Positions 8,167 through 17,542 of a DNA stretch of 64,000 nt are shown here, piece after piece. The notes beneath the pieces are model-generated. The model saw only the letters and a list, made by a program, of their open reading frames with translations. It was not told where the DNA came from and did no database searches. Every line of letters starts with the position of its first letter. Position 1 is the first letter of the stretch. The stretch is taken from NCBI RefSeq assembly GCF_001597725.1, contig NZ_LUTR01000001.1, forward strand, positions 62,001 to 126,000, written 5' to 3'. A program made the translations under genes and the position numbers. The DNA is from Neptuniibacter marinus (GTDB taxonomy: Bacteria; Pseudomonadota; Gammaproteobacteria; Pseudomonadales; Balneatricaceae).

Positions 8167-9540
8167 TTACTTACCTGCTAATGATTCAGCAGCTTGCTTC
8201 TCAAAGTACTCTCGCGTTAGGCTGAATACAACCGGACTCAATAGCGCAAGGGCTACTAAGTTAGGGATCGCCATCAACGCATTAAGCGTATCAGCCAGCA
8301 ACCATACGAACTCTAAACCAACCACTGTGCCCACAGGTACAGCTAGAATCCAAAGGATGCGGAAAGGTACAATAATCTTCACGCCAAACAGGTACTCAGC
8401 ACAACGTTCACCATAAACACTCCACCCCAAAATAGTTGTGAAAGCAAAAATAGCTAACGCGATAGCAACAATATAGTTACCCACACCAGGAAGCGCCTGA
8501 GCAAAGGCTGCTGAGGTCAATGCTGCACCGGACTCACCGGAAGTCCATGCACCTGATGTAATAATTACTAAACCAGTGATAGAACAGATAATAATAGTAT
8601 CTAGGAATGTACCTAACATCGCGATCAAACCCTGACGAACAGGATCTTTAGTTTGGGACGCCGCATGGGCAATAGGCGCAGAACCTAAACCAGCTTCGTT
8701 GGAAAACACACCACGCGCCACACCGAAACGAATAGCTGCCCATACCGCTGCACCGGCAAAACCGCCTTCGGCAGCAGATTCTGTAAATGCATAAGTAAAA
8801 ATAAGATCAAGTGCATGAGGAATAGCATCAGCATTAATCGCTAATACAACAAGACCAGCAACCAAATAACTGATCGCCATCAAAGGCACAAGCGAACCCG
8901 CAACAGCACCAATACGTTTAATACCGCCCAATAGAACAGCTGCTGTTAGCACCATTAAAACAACACCCGTCACCCATAATGGCGTACCGAAATTCGATTC
9001 AAGAACAGATGCAACTGAGTTTGATTGAACGGTGTTACCAATACCAAAACCGGCAATCGTACCGAAAATGGCAAAAAGTGTACCCATCCAAGCCCATTTT
9101 TTACCAAGACCATTTTTGATGTAATACATCGGGCCACCAACATGGTTACCCTCTTCATCTACTTCACGGTATTTAACCGCTAGTACCGCTTCGGAAAACT
9201 TAGTCGCCATACCCACTAGCGCAGTACACCACATCCAAAAAAGAGCGCCAGGACCGCCTAAGAATACCGCAGTAGCAACACCTGCGATATTACCAGTACC
9301 AACCGTTGCCGACATAGCAGTCATCAACGCTTGAAATGGAGAAATGTCACCCTCTTTCCTTTCTGAATCAGTCGCTTTACGACCATTCCACATAAGTTTA
9401 AAACCAGTACCAAGCTTAAAGATTGGCATCAGTTTTAATCCTAGCTGTAAAAACAAGCCTACACCTAGAATCAATACAAGCATCATGGGACCCCATACGA
9501 TGCCGTTGACCATAGTGATAAAACCGGTTAATGCTTCCAT
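8167..9540 (-). CDS. Sodium:alanine/glycine symporter (AGCS family)
   Basis: A 457-residue membrane transporter with about ten helices. AGCS hallmarks include the early stretch ATVGTGNIAGVATAVFLGGPGALFWMW (glycine-rich sodium/substrate site), the region GGPMYYIKNGLG, and FSNEAGLGSAPIAHAA. The family imports alanine or glycine with sodium. The start was set at the second of two adjacent ATG codons because GAGG lies 7 nt upstream; the codons upstream to 9669 lack family similarity. It lies near the dad alanine-catabolic genes, which fits alanine uptake, though it is transcribed away from them. Confidence 0.92.
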   Translation of the reverse strand: MEALTGFITMVNGIVWGPMMLVLILGVGLFLQLGLKLMPIFKLGTGFKLMWNGRKATDSERKEGDISPFQALMTAMSATVGTGNIAGVATAVFLGGPGALFWMWCTALVGMATKFSEAVLAVKYREVDEEGNHVGGPMYYIKNGLGKKWAWMGTLFAIFGTIAGFGIGNTVQSNSVASVLESNFGTPLWVTGVVLMVLTAAVLLGGIKRIGAVAGSLVPLMAISYLVAGLVVLAINADAIPHALDLIFTYAFTESAAEGGFAGAAVWAAIRFGVARGVFSNEAGLGSAPIAHAASQTKDPVRQGLIAMLGTFLDTIIICSITGLVIITSGAWTSGESGAALTSAAFAQALPGVGNYIVAIALAIFAFTTILGWSVYGERCAEYLFGVKIIVPFRILWILAVPVGTVVGLEFVWLLADTLNALMAIPNLVALALLSPVVFSLTREYFEKQAAESLAGK

Positions 9541-10181
9541 CATTTTTCCTCGATATTTTTGTCTTAATTGAGGTTTGTTTACTCTTGAGCTTTTTATTAT
9601 TAGTACATGCTGCACTGCACTTTTTATGTTTTTTAGTAACACAAAAGAACAGCTAACAACTACCTGCAATAAAACAGCAAACCAATGGCTGACTCAATCA
9701 GTTTGCTTAACATGCAGATCCCCTCGATCACAGCAGAAGCAATACTCATCAAAATCATTTATTGCCAACTAAAAGAAATACTCTTTTAACAGTTATGGCC
9801 CTATTATGACAAATAGTAGTTCCCAATAAGATAAGTCAATTTAGCTAGATAATGGCTTTGAAATTAATAGATATTCCGAATAAATAACTTTATATCCCCC
9901 CCTAAGAGAGGGAAATATACTTTTTTATAGGAAAAATTAAGAGATTGCAGCGATCTATAATAAAAATTTTAAATAAACAGATGTTTCCACTGCTATAGAC
10001 AAGTTTCAAAGCTAATAGCGACACAGTAAAGCTAATAAGCGAATGATTCCTTTTGAATAATGAATACTAGGAATTTAAGAATTAATCCCCGCTGTACTCA
10101 AAAAATGTGATTGTGCAAAGAGAAAGTTCCACATAACACAGACACTTTAGCGTCAATTTCCTATCCATCTATAAGCCCAAG
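9541..10181. other. AT-rich 640-bp intergenic region
   Basis: No coding sequence is convincing here. It must hold the symporter promoter (minus strand) and the end of the Lrp-type gene transcript. A short direct repeat AAAGCTAATA(A)GCGA occurs at about 10008-10021 and 10028-10042. No clear terminator was recognised. Confidence 0.5.
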
Positions 10182-10676
10182 CTAGGGATTCGCTTTATAC
10201 TCAATAGGCAGGGCATGTGTCTCTCGCACCTCTTCCATTACTATATAACTTTTAGAGTTTTTCACTCCAGGTAAGGTCAATAACATATCACCCAACAACG
10301 CACGATATTGCGACATATCATTTATACGAGCTTTAAGTAAATAATCTGCATCGCCCGATACTAAATGACACTCAAGTATATAAGGCAAATCAGAAACAGC
10401 TCTGTTAAACATACGAAAGGCGTCTGGTGTCTGATAAGACAACGAGATCTCTACAAATACCAACATATTGTAATCAAGCAGCTGTGGATTCAAGCGAGCA
10501 TAATAGCCCTCTATATAACCCTCCTTTTCCAACCGTTTTACACGCTCAATACAAGGTGTAGAACTTAATCCTACCTTCTCCGCTAAGTCGACATAACTAA
10601 TTCGACCATCAGACTGTAACGTACGCAGTATACTGATATCCAAACGATCTAATGCACGTTTTTTATTATTCGTCAT
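10182..10676 (-). CDS. Lrp/AsnC-family regulator, probable DadR
   Basis: A 164-residue regulator with an N-terminal winged helix-turn-helix (LDRLDISILRTLQSDGRISYVDLAEKVGLSSTPCIERVKRLEKEG, given by motif LSSTPCIERVKRL) and a C-terminal RAM ligand-sensing domain (LVSGDADYLLKAR, LPGVKNSKSYIVMEEV). It diverges from dadA with a 141-bp AT-rich gap. In Pseudomonas the Lrp-type DadR activates dadAX in response to L-alanine; the same role is inferred here. ATG at 10676 was chosen over an upstream TTG at 10703 on family N-terminus and length. Confidence 0.88.
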   Translation of the reverse strand: MTNNKKRALDRLDISILRTLQSDGRISYVDLAEKVGLSSTPCIERVKRLEKEGYIEGYYARLNPQLLDYNMLVFVEISLSYQTPDAFRMFNRAVSDLPYILECHLVSGDADYLLKARINDMSQYRALLGDMLLTLPGVKNSKSYIVMEEVRETHALPIEYKANP

Positions 10677-10817
10677 ATAGAGAAATCCACTACATATAAT
10701 CAATTAATTAGTTGATATCACTCAATTATAAAAAAATTCAAATCCATTTAATACAAAAAAGCCAATAAACTAGTGTTTTCTCATTAGCAAAATAATTTTA
10801 ATAAATGAGGTCACACA

Positions 10818-12074
10818 ATGAAAGTATTGGTTTTAGGTGCAGGCGTGGTTGGCGTTACGAGTGCTTGGTATTTAGCCAAAGCAGGCCATGAAGTCACTAT
10901 AATCGATCGCCAAGTAGATGTCGCCTTAGAAACAAGTTATGGCAATGCAGGGCAAATATCCCCTGGATACTCTGCTCCGTGGGCTGGTCCTGGCATCCCC
11001 CTAAAAGCGATTAAATGGTTAATGCAAGACCTCGCTCCGTTTATGATTAGCGGTAAAGAAGTTGATGTTCAGACGCTTGGCTGGATGACAAAAATGCTGG
11101 CTAATTGTACAGAAGATGCTTACCACACGAATAAAGCACGCATGATGCGTTTAGCTGAATATAGCCGTGATTGCTTTATTAACCTACGTCAAGAGATTGA
11201 TATAGATTATGAACAGCGCAGCAAAGGTACGCTGCAACTGTTCCGTACAGATAAACAGGTCAGCGACTCTAAAAAAGATATCTCTGTTTTAGAAGAGTGT
11301 GGGGTTAATTTCCAAGCCCTCGACACCGACGGTTGTATTGAATATGAACCAGCCCTAGCAATGGTAAAAGAAAAAATCGTTGGCGGCCTTAGACTACCCG
11401 GTGATGAAACGGGTGATTGCTTCAAATTCACTAACGCTCTTGCGAAAGAGTGTAAAAAGTTAGGTGTCGTCTTCAAGATGAAGACCGATATTATTAACAT
11501 CAACACTGATGGCGATGAAGTCGTGAGTGTCAGCACCTCAAGAGGTAAGATGACATCTGATGCTTACCTCGTTGCATTAGGCAGCTACTCAACCTTAATG
11601 CTCTCAAAAATTGGTTTAAAAGTACCTGTTTACCCTATCAAAGGTTACTCATTAACAATACCGATTATAGATCCATCCAAAGCACCAACCTCTACGGTTA
11701 TGGATGAGACTTACAAAGTAGCGGTTACCCGTTTTGATGATCGTATTCGTGTGGGCGGCACCGCAGAAATCGCATCCTACAATAAAGAACTCAAAGAAAA
11801 ACGCCGTGCTAATGTTGAGTTTGTTGTAAATGATCTCTTCCCTGGTGGTGGCGATATAGAACAGGCTGAATTTTGGACAGGCTTACGTCCGATGACACCC
11901 GATGGTACACCGATTCTTGGCGAAACCAATATCTCTAACCTGTTCTTAAATACCGGCCACGGTACTTTAGGTTGGACTATGTCATTAGGTTCCGCCAAAT
12001 ACGTTACTGATGTCATCAGCCAAAAAGCACCGGATATCAATAACGAAGGCTTATCTGTAGCCCGCTACGGCTAA
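10818..12074 (+). CDS. dadA: D-amino acid dehydrogenase
   Basis: A 418-residue FAD enzyme that oxidises D-alanine and other D-amino acids to 2-oxo acids and ammonia, passing electrons to the respiratory chain at the membrane. The FAD dinucleotide motif is at the very N-terminus (VLVLGAGVVGVTSAWYLA). The DadA-type patterns SYGNAGQISPGYSAPWAGPG and, near the end, FWTGLRPMTPDGTPILG and NTGHGTLGWTMS are present. The length equals DadA of other Proteobacteria. GAGG is found 9 nt before the ATG. It heads an operon-like run with ridA, alanine racemase and a second Rid gene. Confidence 0.95.
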   Translation: MKVLVLGAGVVGVTSAWYLAKAGHEVTIIDRQVDVALETSYGNAGQISPGYSAPWAGPGIPLKAIKWLMQDLAPFMISGKEVDVQTLGWMTKMLANCTEDAYHTNKARMMRLAEYSRDCFINLRQEIDIDYEQRSKGTLQLFRTDKQVSDSKKDISVLEECGVNFQALDTDGCIEYEPALAMVKEKIVGGLRLPGDETGDCFKFTNALAKECKKLGVVFKMKTDIININTDGDEVVSVSTSRGKMTSDAYLVALGSYSTLMLSKIGLKVPVYPIKGYSLTIPIIDPSKAPTSTVMDETYKVAVTRFDDRIRVGGTAEIASYNKELKEKRRANVEFVVNDLFPGGGDIEQAEFWTGLRPMTPDGTPILGETNISNLFLNTGHGTLGWTMSLGSAKYVTDVISQKAPDINNEGLSVARYG

Positions 12075-12101
12075 TCACCACGTCATAACACTTAACATGT
12101 C

Positions 12102-12129
12102 GAGGTTGCTCAGCTCACTGACCAACCTC
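12102..12129 (+). other. Hairpin in the dadA-ridA gap
   Basis: The inverted repeat GAGGTTG (12102-12108) / CAACCTC (12123-12129) lies between the dadA stop and the ridA ribosome-binding site. It has no strong T tract. It may moderate read-through or stabilise the dadA mRNA end. Confidence 0.45.
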
Positions 12130-12151
12130 TCTTTATCCTGAAGGAATGATC

Positions 12152-12535
12152 ATGAGCAATAAATCAATTATCTCTACCAATAAAGCACCAGCAGCGATCG
12201 GCACATACTCCCAGGCAGTAAAAGCTGGCAACACCGTTTATCTGTCTGGCCAGATCCCATTAAATCCAGAAACAATGGAGATGGTTACAGAATCTTTTGA
12301 AGCACAAGCCGTACAAGTATTCGAAAACCTACAAGCGGTAGCAGAAGCCGCTGGTGGTAACCTAAACGATTTTGTTAAAATAACAGTGCTTTTATCTGAC
12401 CTATCTTACTTTGCCCAGGTTAACGAAATCATGGCAAAGTACTTTCAAGCACCTTATCCTGCGCGTGCAGCTTATGCGGTCAAAGCATTACCAAAAGATG
12501 CTGATGTAGAAATCGAAGCGATTATGGTTTTATAA
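12152..12535 (+). CDS. ridA: RidA family enamine/imine deaminase
   Basis: A 127-residue YjgF/RidA protein that hydrolyses reactive 2-aminoacrylate-type enamines released by PLP and amino-acid-oxidising enzymes. Typical sequence: [28 protein letters not shown] near the start, then [25 protein letters not shown], and [23 protein letters not shown] with the substrate-binding Arg. Two in-frame ATGs exist; the second (12152) has AAGGA 6 nt upstream, so it was chosen over 12146. It lies between dadA and the racemase, where it would detoxify imines made by DadA. Confidence 0.95.
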   Translation: MSNKSIISTNKAPAAIGTYSQAVKAGNTVYLSGQIPLNPETMEMVTESFEAQAVQVFENLQAVAEAAGGNLNDFVKITVLLSDLSYFAQVNEIMAKYFQAPYPARAAYAVKALPKDADVEIEAIMVL

Positions 12536-12623
12536 GACAGCTTAAAATAGCTTTTACGAGATTATCATCTTTATTTTTAGCGCTATTTATTATTACTAGA
12601 AGCACCACCGATTAGGAGTTCCC

Positions 12624-13700
12624 ATGGCACGCCCAGCCACCGCTACAATTAACTTAGATGCTATACGTCAGAATTATCTTTTGGCTAAATCTGTGGCGCC
12701 TAAACAAGGTGCTTTAGCTATTATAAAAGCCAATGCCTATGGACATGGTGCCGTAGAAGTTGCCAAAGCCTTAAGTAAAGATGCAGATGGGTTTGGCGTG
12801 GCCTGTATTGAGGAAGCCATTGAGCTTCGCAATGCAGGTATTAGCTTACCTATATTATTACTAGAAGGTTTTTTCACCGCGGATGAGCTACCTATTATCA
12901 GCGACCAAAACTTGTGGTGCGCAGTTCACAACGCAGATCAGATCGATATTATTGCTAATGCTCCACTAAACAAACCTATCACCGCATGGTTGAAATTAGA
13001 TAATGGCATGCATCGTTTAGGTATCACTCCAGGTGAATACAAAGAGGCATTTCATAAGCTATCGGCTCTACCTCAAGTTGAACATGTTGTATTAATGAGC
13101 CACTTCTCTGCTGCCGATGAGCCTGAACTTAATACAACAGCTGAACAAATCCAAATTTTGGACACTCTCGCTGATGAGCTCAAAGCGCCGATCAGTATGG
13201 CCAATTCAGCCGGAACCCTTGAACATGATAATGCACGTAGGGACTGGCAGCGTCCAGGTATTATCCTTTACGGTGCAAGCCCTTTTGCTGAAGCACATAA
13301 GTTAGCCGATCAGCTAAAACCAGCTATGACATTAAGCTCAGAAGTCATTGCCGTTCGCGAAATCGAGCCGGGTGAAAGTGTAGGCTACAGCGCCACATGG
13401 ACCTGTGACAAACCCACCCGTGTAGGTACGGTCGCTATGGGATATGCCGATGGTTACCCACGTCATGCGAAAAATGGCACCCCCGTACTTGTGGATGGAC
13501 ATAAAAGCCGCATTATTGGTCGCGTTTCTATGGATATGCTGGCCGTTGATCTCAGTGATATTCCAGACGCTAAAGTTGGTAGCTATGTGGAGCTTTGGGG
13601 CGAGAACTTACTAGCTTCAGACGTCGCCGCTTGTTGCGACACTATCCCCTACACCTTATTCACCGGCATTACTCGCCGTGTGCACAAAAAATATAGTTGA
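12624..13700 (+). CDS. dadX: Alanine racemase, catabolic DadX type
   Basis: A 358-residue PLP enzyme of fold type III. The PLP lysine lies in [16 protein letters not shown], and the C-terminal catalytic Tyr region is [12 protein letters not shown], with MGYADGYPR and [12 protein letters not shown]. It interconverts L- and D-alanine, feeding DadA. AGGAG lies 8 nt before the ATG. Position behind dadA-ridA argues for the catabolic isozyme (DadX) rather than the biosynthetic Alr; sequence alone cannot separate the two. Confidence 0.93.
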   Translation: MARPATATINLDAIRQNYLLAKSVAPKQGALAIIKANAYGHGAVEVAKALSKDADGFGVACIEEAIELRNAGISLPILLLEGFFTADELPIISDQNLWCAVHNADQIDIIANAPLNKPITAWLKLDNGMHRLGITPGEYKEAFHKLSALPQVEHVVLMSHFSAADEPELNTTAEQIQILDTLADELKAPISMANSAGTLEHDNARRDWQRPGIILYGASPFAEAHKLADQLKPAMTLSSEVIAVREIEPGESVGYSATWTCDKPTRVGTVAMGYADGYPRHAKNGTPVLVDGHKSRIIGRVSMDMLAVDLSDIPDAKVGSYVELWGENLLASDVAACCDTIPYTLFTGITRRVHKKYS

Positions 13701-13710
13701 GGAAATATCT

Positions 13711-14058
13711 ATGAGCATTGAGCGCATGGAATCTACCGAACGCATGAGCCGTATCGTTAAGCATAACAATACCATTTACCTTTGCGGCCAAACCGCTGGC
13801 GAAGCCCTGTGGGATATAGCAGAACAAACGCAACGCTGCCTAGATAAAATTGATGACTTACTCGCTAAAGCGGGCAGCCACCGTAATCAATTACTTTCTG
13901 TCACTATATATATCCGTGATATGAAAGATTTTGCTGCGATGAATAAAGTCTGGGACGCATGGGTAGCAGACTGTGAAAAGCCAGCTCGTGCCTGTGTAGA
14001 AGCACGTATGGCGCGTCCTGAGATACTTGTCGAATTGAGTGTCACTGCCGCATATTAA
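13711..14058 (+). CDS. YoaB-like Rid family protein
   Basis: A 115-residue Rid-superfamily protein distinct from the upstream RidA. It resembles E. coli YoaB, notably [38 protein letters not shown] and the Arg-containing [21 protein letters not shown]. The ATG at 13711 follows GAGGAAATATCT; codons upstream overlap the racemase 3' end and are not needed. Ten bases separate it from the racemase stop, so it is the last gene of the dad operon, before a strong terminator. Its role is presumably imine or enamine hydrolysis; substrates of this subgroup are unclear. Confidence 0.88.
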   Translation: MSIERMESTERMSRIVKHNNTIYLCGQTAGEALWDIAEQTQRCLDKIDDLLAKAGSHRNQLLSVTIYIRDMKDFAAMNKVWDAWVADCEKPARACVEARMARPEILVELSVTAAY

Positions 14059-14091
14059 ATGCTCAATCGATCATATTCATAGAAACTTCTA

Positions 14092-14117
14092 GGGGGCATT
14101 TAACGCCCCCTTTTTTT
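14092..14117 (+). terminator. Rho-independent terminator of the dad operon
   Basis: Stem GGGGGC / GCCCCC with loop ATTTAAC, followed by seven T residues, begins 33 bp after the second Rid gene. Confidence 0.92.
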
Positions 14118-14266
14118 ATGCTCAATAACAAGAGCTCACCCTCTTAATCGCCTTCGCCTTAACCTTAAGACCCTCCTTTACTTTTCTTTACAGTTTATAA
14201 ACCCTAGTTAACTCTTCCTAACGGCATAATTTCTATAAAGAGAGATAGCTTATTTGGATCATCATT

Positions 14267-14761
14267 ATGAAATACAACCACCGTAATTTTTCAACGCCCC
14301 TCATCATCGCTAGCGGTCTAATTATTGCGATTAGTGGCGTTATGATGTTTTTCCATATAGGGAAAGATGTAGTCAAATTAATGCATGAGTGGATTGGCAT
14401 TATCATGGCCGCAGCGACTCTGCTACATATTCAGTTTCACTGGCGCTCCTTTAAACAATACTTCTCAAAGAAAACGGGCCTTGCCGTTATAAGTTTTATA
14501 TTACTAGGAGCTAGCGCTCTAGCCTTAACGCCAATAGAGCATAAACCACATCCAGACAAGCAACTTATTGAACTCTACTCAGAGAAGTCACTAGAACAGA
14601 TAGCCTCCTTTGAAGAGCGTAATATAGAGCAATTACTGATTGATTTAGAGATCGCCAATTTTAGCGTTAGTTCAGAACAACTAAGCCTGAAAGATATTGC
14701 TCAAGAAAATCATGCGCGCCCATTTGAATTAATCAATGCCATAATTAATCCGGAATACTAA
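14267..14761 (+). CDS. DUF4405 membrane protein
   Basis: A 164-residue protein with three predicted membrane helices (IIASGLIIAISGVMMFF; WIGIIMAAATLLHIQFHW; LAVISFILLGASALAL) and a soluble C-terminal part of about 70 residues. Conserved His residues flank helices 1 and 2 (FFHIG, MHEWIG, LHIQFHW), the pattern of DUF4405 proteins, which look like small b-type cytochromes. Haem binding is inference. The C-terminal tail (LEQIASFEERNIEQLLIDLEIANFSV given by motif RNIEQLLIDLEIANF) may be a helical accessory domain. No operon partner is evident; function unknown. Confidence 0.8.
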   Translation: MKYNHRNFSTPLIIASGLIIAISGVMMFFHIGKDVVKLMHEWIGIIMAAATLLHIQFHWRSFKQYFSKKTGLAVISFILLGASALALTPIEHKPHPDKQLIELYSEKSLEQIASFEERNIEQLLIDLEIANFSVSSEQLSLKDIAQENHARPFELINAIINPEY

Positions 14762-14883
14762 CCGCCTTTCAGCTATTCTAAACCTAGCCTGTATCATTTA
14801 AATTTAAACAGGCTACCAAACCCTTTCCACAAGCGATAAACGAAAACCACACTCTTGTTCAAATTGATCTTAAAAGAGGTGCT

Positions 14884-15063
14884 ATGTTCATATCTTTCGA
14901 ATGTCCTTACTGTATGACCCCAAATACTGCTGAAGTAGATCCGGACAACGATATTGATCAGCAGATGATTCAAGATTGCGAGATCTGCTGCCAACCGATT
15001 GAACTTTTCATCACCGAAAGCGATCAAAAGATCTACGTGGAAGCAAAGCAGGAATGGGAGTAG
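14884..15063 (+). CDS. CPXCG motif-containing cysteine-rich small protein
   Basis: A 59-residue protein with two zinc-ribbon-like Cys pairs, CPYC (residues 7-10) and CEIC with an adjacent Cys (about 35-39), separated by an acidic linker (EVDPDNDIDQQ). It ends in IELFITESDQKIYVEAKQEWE. This matches the small CPXCG family, of unknown role and probably metal-binding. AGAGG stands a few bases before the ATG. It is too short for many gene finders and overlaps a longer out-of-frame reading of the following MOSC gene. The next gene begins 10 bp downstream. Confidence 0.85.
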   Translation: MFISFECPYCMTPNTAEVDPDNDIDQQMIQDCEICCQPIELFITESDQKIYVEAKQEWE

Positions 15064-15073
15064 CCATCGCGTT

Positions 15074-15583
15074 ATGAGCTTACATAATTTATTTTTACGT
15101 TACGCAAAAGATCTACCTCCCGGAACGCTTAACTGGATAGGCATTAGACCAGAGCGTAAACAGCCTCTTATCTCACTTGATCATGTCATGGCCATAAAAC
15201 ACAAAGGCTTAGAAGGAGGCCATCGCTGCATAAAAACGCCCGGTTCTGCACGCCAAGTAACGCTTATCTCTGAAGAGTTTATTCAACAAATCGCTTACTA
15301 CGCTAACAAGAACACGATAGCCCCCGATCTTTTACGGAGAAACCTTGTTGTATCCGGCATTAATCTCAATGCGTTAAGATACCAACAGTTTCGAATCGGC
15401 AGTGCTGTATTTGAAGCCAGCGCTTTATGCCACCCCTGCTCAAGAATGGAAGCCGCCTTAGGTCATAATGGTATTAGTGCAATGCTTGGCCACGGCGGAT
15501 TATGCTGTAAAATCATCCGCTCAGGTGAGATCAAAGTTGGCGATCATTTACATGTGCTCAATACCCAACAAGACCTTTTTTAA
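15074..15583 (+). CDS. MOSC domain protein
   Basis: A 169-residue single-domain MOSC protein, a fold shared with the C-terminus of molybdenum-cofactor sulfurases and with YiiM-type N-hydroxylated-base reductases. Typical blocks are LNWIGIRPERKQPL, the hydrophobic-Arg stretch LLRRNLVVSGINLNAL, and the conserved Cys region ALCHPCSRMEAALGHNG. The ATG at 15074 is preferred because the family domain starts there; a longer in-frame extension would overlap the CPXCG gene. The nearest GGAG is 13 nt away, so initiation may be coupled to the upstream gene. Confidence 0.85.
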   Translation: MSLHNLFLRYAKDLPPGTLNWIGIRPERKQPLISLDHVMAIKHKGLEGGHRCIKTPGSARQVTLISEEFIQQIAYYANKNTIAPDLLRRNLVVSGINLNALRYQQFRIGSAVFEASALCHPCSRMEAALGHNGISAMLGHGGLCCKIIRSGEIKVGDHLHVLNTQQDLF

Positions 15584-15638
15584 CTGCTGTGACTGACCCC
15601 ACCACTCATAACTACTTTATTCACTGTTAGAGAGACTT

Positions 15639-17468
15639 ATGTTTTCATTTTTTGAAAAGCTGATTCCCGCTTTTCCTCCTGCAGAGCCTAGCCAACCACC
15701 CAAAGGCCTTTATGCGTTCTGTCGTCACTATACAAAAGGCGCAGAATGGCCATTAATAGCGATGTCTTTACTCACCGCTACGGTTGCCATTTTAGAAGTC
15801 ACTCTATTTGGTTTTATGGGACAACTAGTTGATTGGCTATCAACTAAAGATAGAGCCACCTTTCTTGAGCAAGAAGCAGATCAACTTCTGTTAATGAGCT
15901 TAGTGCCTTTGATTGCACTGCCCATTGCCGGTCTACTACATTCATTAATTACCCACCAAACTCTTTTGGGTAACTACCCTATGTCTATCCGTTGGCTCGC
16001 CCATCGCTATCTTTTAAAACAAAGCGTCTCCTTTTATGCCGATGACTTTGCCGGACGAATCTCAACAAAAGTGATGCAGACTGCGCTTTCTATACGTGAA
16101 TCAGTAATGAAACTACTAGATGTCATGGTGTTTATCGTTGTCTACTTTTTTGCCATGCTAGTATTAGTCGCTCAATCAGACTGGCGCCTCACCTTACCTA
16201 TGGCCATTTGGTTATTATTCTATGTAGGGATCCAAACCTATTTTGTCCCTCGCTTGAAAAAAATATCCACCGAGCAAGCAGATGCTCGCTCAATGATGAC
16301 CGGACGAATTGTCGATTCCTATTCCAACATTACAACCATCAAACTGTTTTCCCATACTCAGCGAGAAGCTGAATACGCTAAAGAAGGCATGGATCTATTT
16401 TTAAAGACTGTCCATAAACAGATGCGTCTTGCCACAGGGCTTAACCTTAGTGTGCAATGCATAAACCACTTGCTCTCATTTTCTGTAGCCTCACTTTCCA
16501 TCTGGCTTTGGCTCGAAAATGCTGTATCTGTTGGTGCCATCGCTATCTCTATCGCTTTAGCTCTGCGGTTAAATGGTATGGCACACTGGATTATGTGGGA
16601 GATCAGTGCACTTTTTGAGAATATTGGCACAGTTGCCGATGGCATGAGCACACTATCAAAACCACTCCAGATCCAAGATAAAGCCCATGCAAAAGCACTT
16701 CAAATAAAAAAGGGTGCTATAGATTTTAATACTGTCAGCTTTGGTTATGGTGAAGAGAAAAAGATCATAGATCAGCTAAATTTAGCGATAAAACCGGGTG
16801 AAAAAATAGGCTTAGTAGGTCGTTCTGGTGCTGGGAAATCAACCATTGTTAATTTGCTTATGCGTTTTTACGATGTTGAAAGTGGCTCTATACAAATTGA
16901 TGGCCAAGATATTAGAGACACAACGCAGGACTCCCTGCGCGCGCATATAGGAATGGTCACTCAAGATACCGCACTCCTTCATCGTTCAGTGCGCGATAAT
17001 CTACTTTATGGTCGACCTGAAGCAAGCAAAGAAGAGATGATCTATGCCGCTAAAAAAGCGGAAGCACACGACTTCATTCTAGGCCTACGCGATAGTGCCG
17101 GACGTACAGGCTATGATGCCCACGTGGGCGAACGGGGTGTAAAACTATCCGGTGGCCAACGCCAACGGATCGCTATCGCCCGCGTATTACTTAAAGATGC
17201 ACCTATAATTATCTTAGATGAAGCAACATCTGCATTAGATTCTGAAGTCGAAGCCGCAATCCAATCTAGCTTATATACCTTAATGGAAAACAAAACCGTT
17301 ATAGCGATTGCCCATCGCCTATCGACTATCGCAGCTTTAGACCGCTTAGTTGTCTTGAATGAAGGGGAAGTACTCGAACAGGGAACCCATAACGAATTAA
17401 TTCAAAAACAGGGAATTTATGCCCAGTTATGGGCCCATCAAAGCGGTGGCTTTTTAGGTGGAAAGTGA
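15639..17468 (+). CDS. ABC exporter, fused permease-ATPase
   Basis: A 609-residue type I ABC half-exporter. The membrane domain (about 40-330) has six hydrophobic segments; the ATPase domain (about 355-600) has Walker A GRSGAGKSTIVNLL, signature LSGGQRQRIAIARVLL, Walker B IIILDEATSALD and the switch His in AIAHRLSTIAAL. It would act as a homodimer exporting lipids, drugs or peptides. The substrate is not predictable from the sequence. AGAGAG lies before the ATG. It follows the MOSC gene by 55 bp, so it could be co-transcribed. Confidence 0.9.
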   Translation: MFSFFEKLIPAFPPAEPSQPPKGLYAFCRHYTKGAEWPLIAMSLLTATVAILEVTLFGFMGQLVDWLSTKDRATFLEQEADQLLLMSLVPLIALPIAGLLHSLITHQTLLGNYPMSIRWLAHRYLLKQSVSFYADDFAGRISTKVMQTALSIRESVMKLLDVMVFIVVYFFAMLVLVAQSDWRLTLPMAIWLLFYVGIQTYFVPRLKKISTEQADARSMMTGRIVDSYSNITTIKLFSHTQREAEYAKEGMDLFLKTVHKQMRLATGLNLSVQCINHLLSFSVASLSIWLWLENAVSVGAIAISIALALRLNGMAHWIMWEISALFENIGTVADGMSTLSKPLQIQDKAHAKALQIKKGAIDFNTVSFGYGEEKKIIDQLNLAIKPGEKIGLVGRSGAGKSTIVNLLMRFYDVESGSIQIDGQDIRDTTQDSLRAHIGMVTQDTALLHRSVRDNLLYGRPEASKEEMIYAAKKAEAHDFILGLRDSAGRTGYDAHVGERGVKLSGGQRQRIAIARVLLKDAPIIILDEATSALDSEVEAAIQSSLYTLMENKTVIAIAHRLSTIAALDRLVVLNEGEVLEQGTHNELIQKQGIYAQLWAHQSGGFLGGK

Positions 17469-17542
17469 TAATAAACTGTATGCTATAACCTTGTTACCTA
17501 GCATGCCCGTATCAGATAGGTACTCTCTATTAGGTCTCTCTA

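Noticed and set aside
9575-9772. Short plus-strand frame behind the symporter start
   Set aside because: No ribosome-binding site and no recognisable family; it overlaps the symporter promoter region.
10008-10042. Direct repeat AAAGCTAATA(A)GCGA
   Set aside because: Only two imperfect short copies in an AT-rich gap; too little to call an operator.
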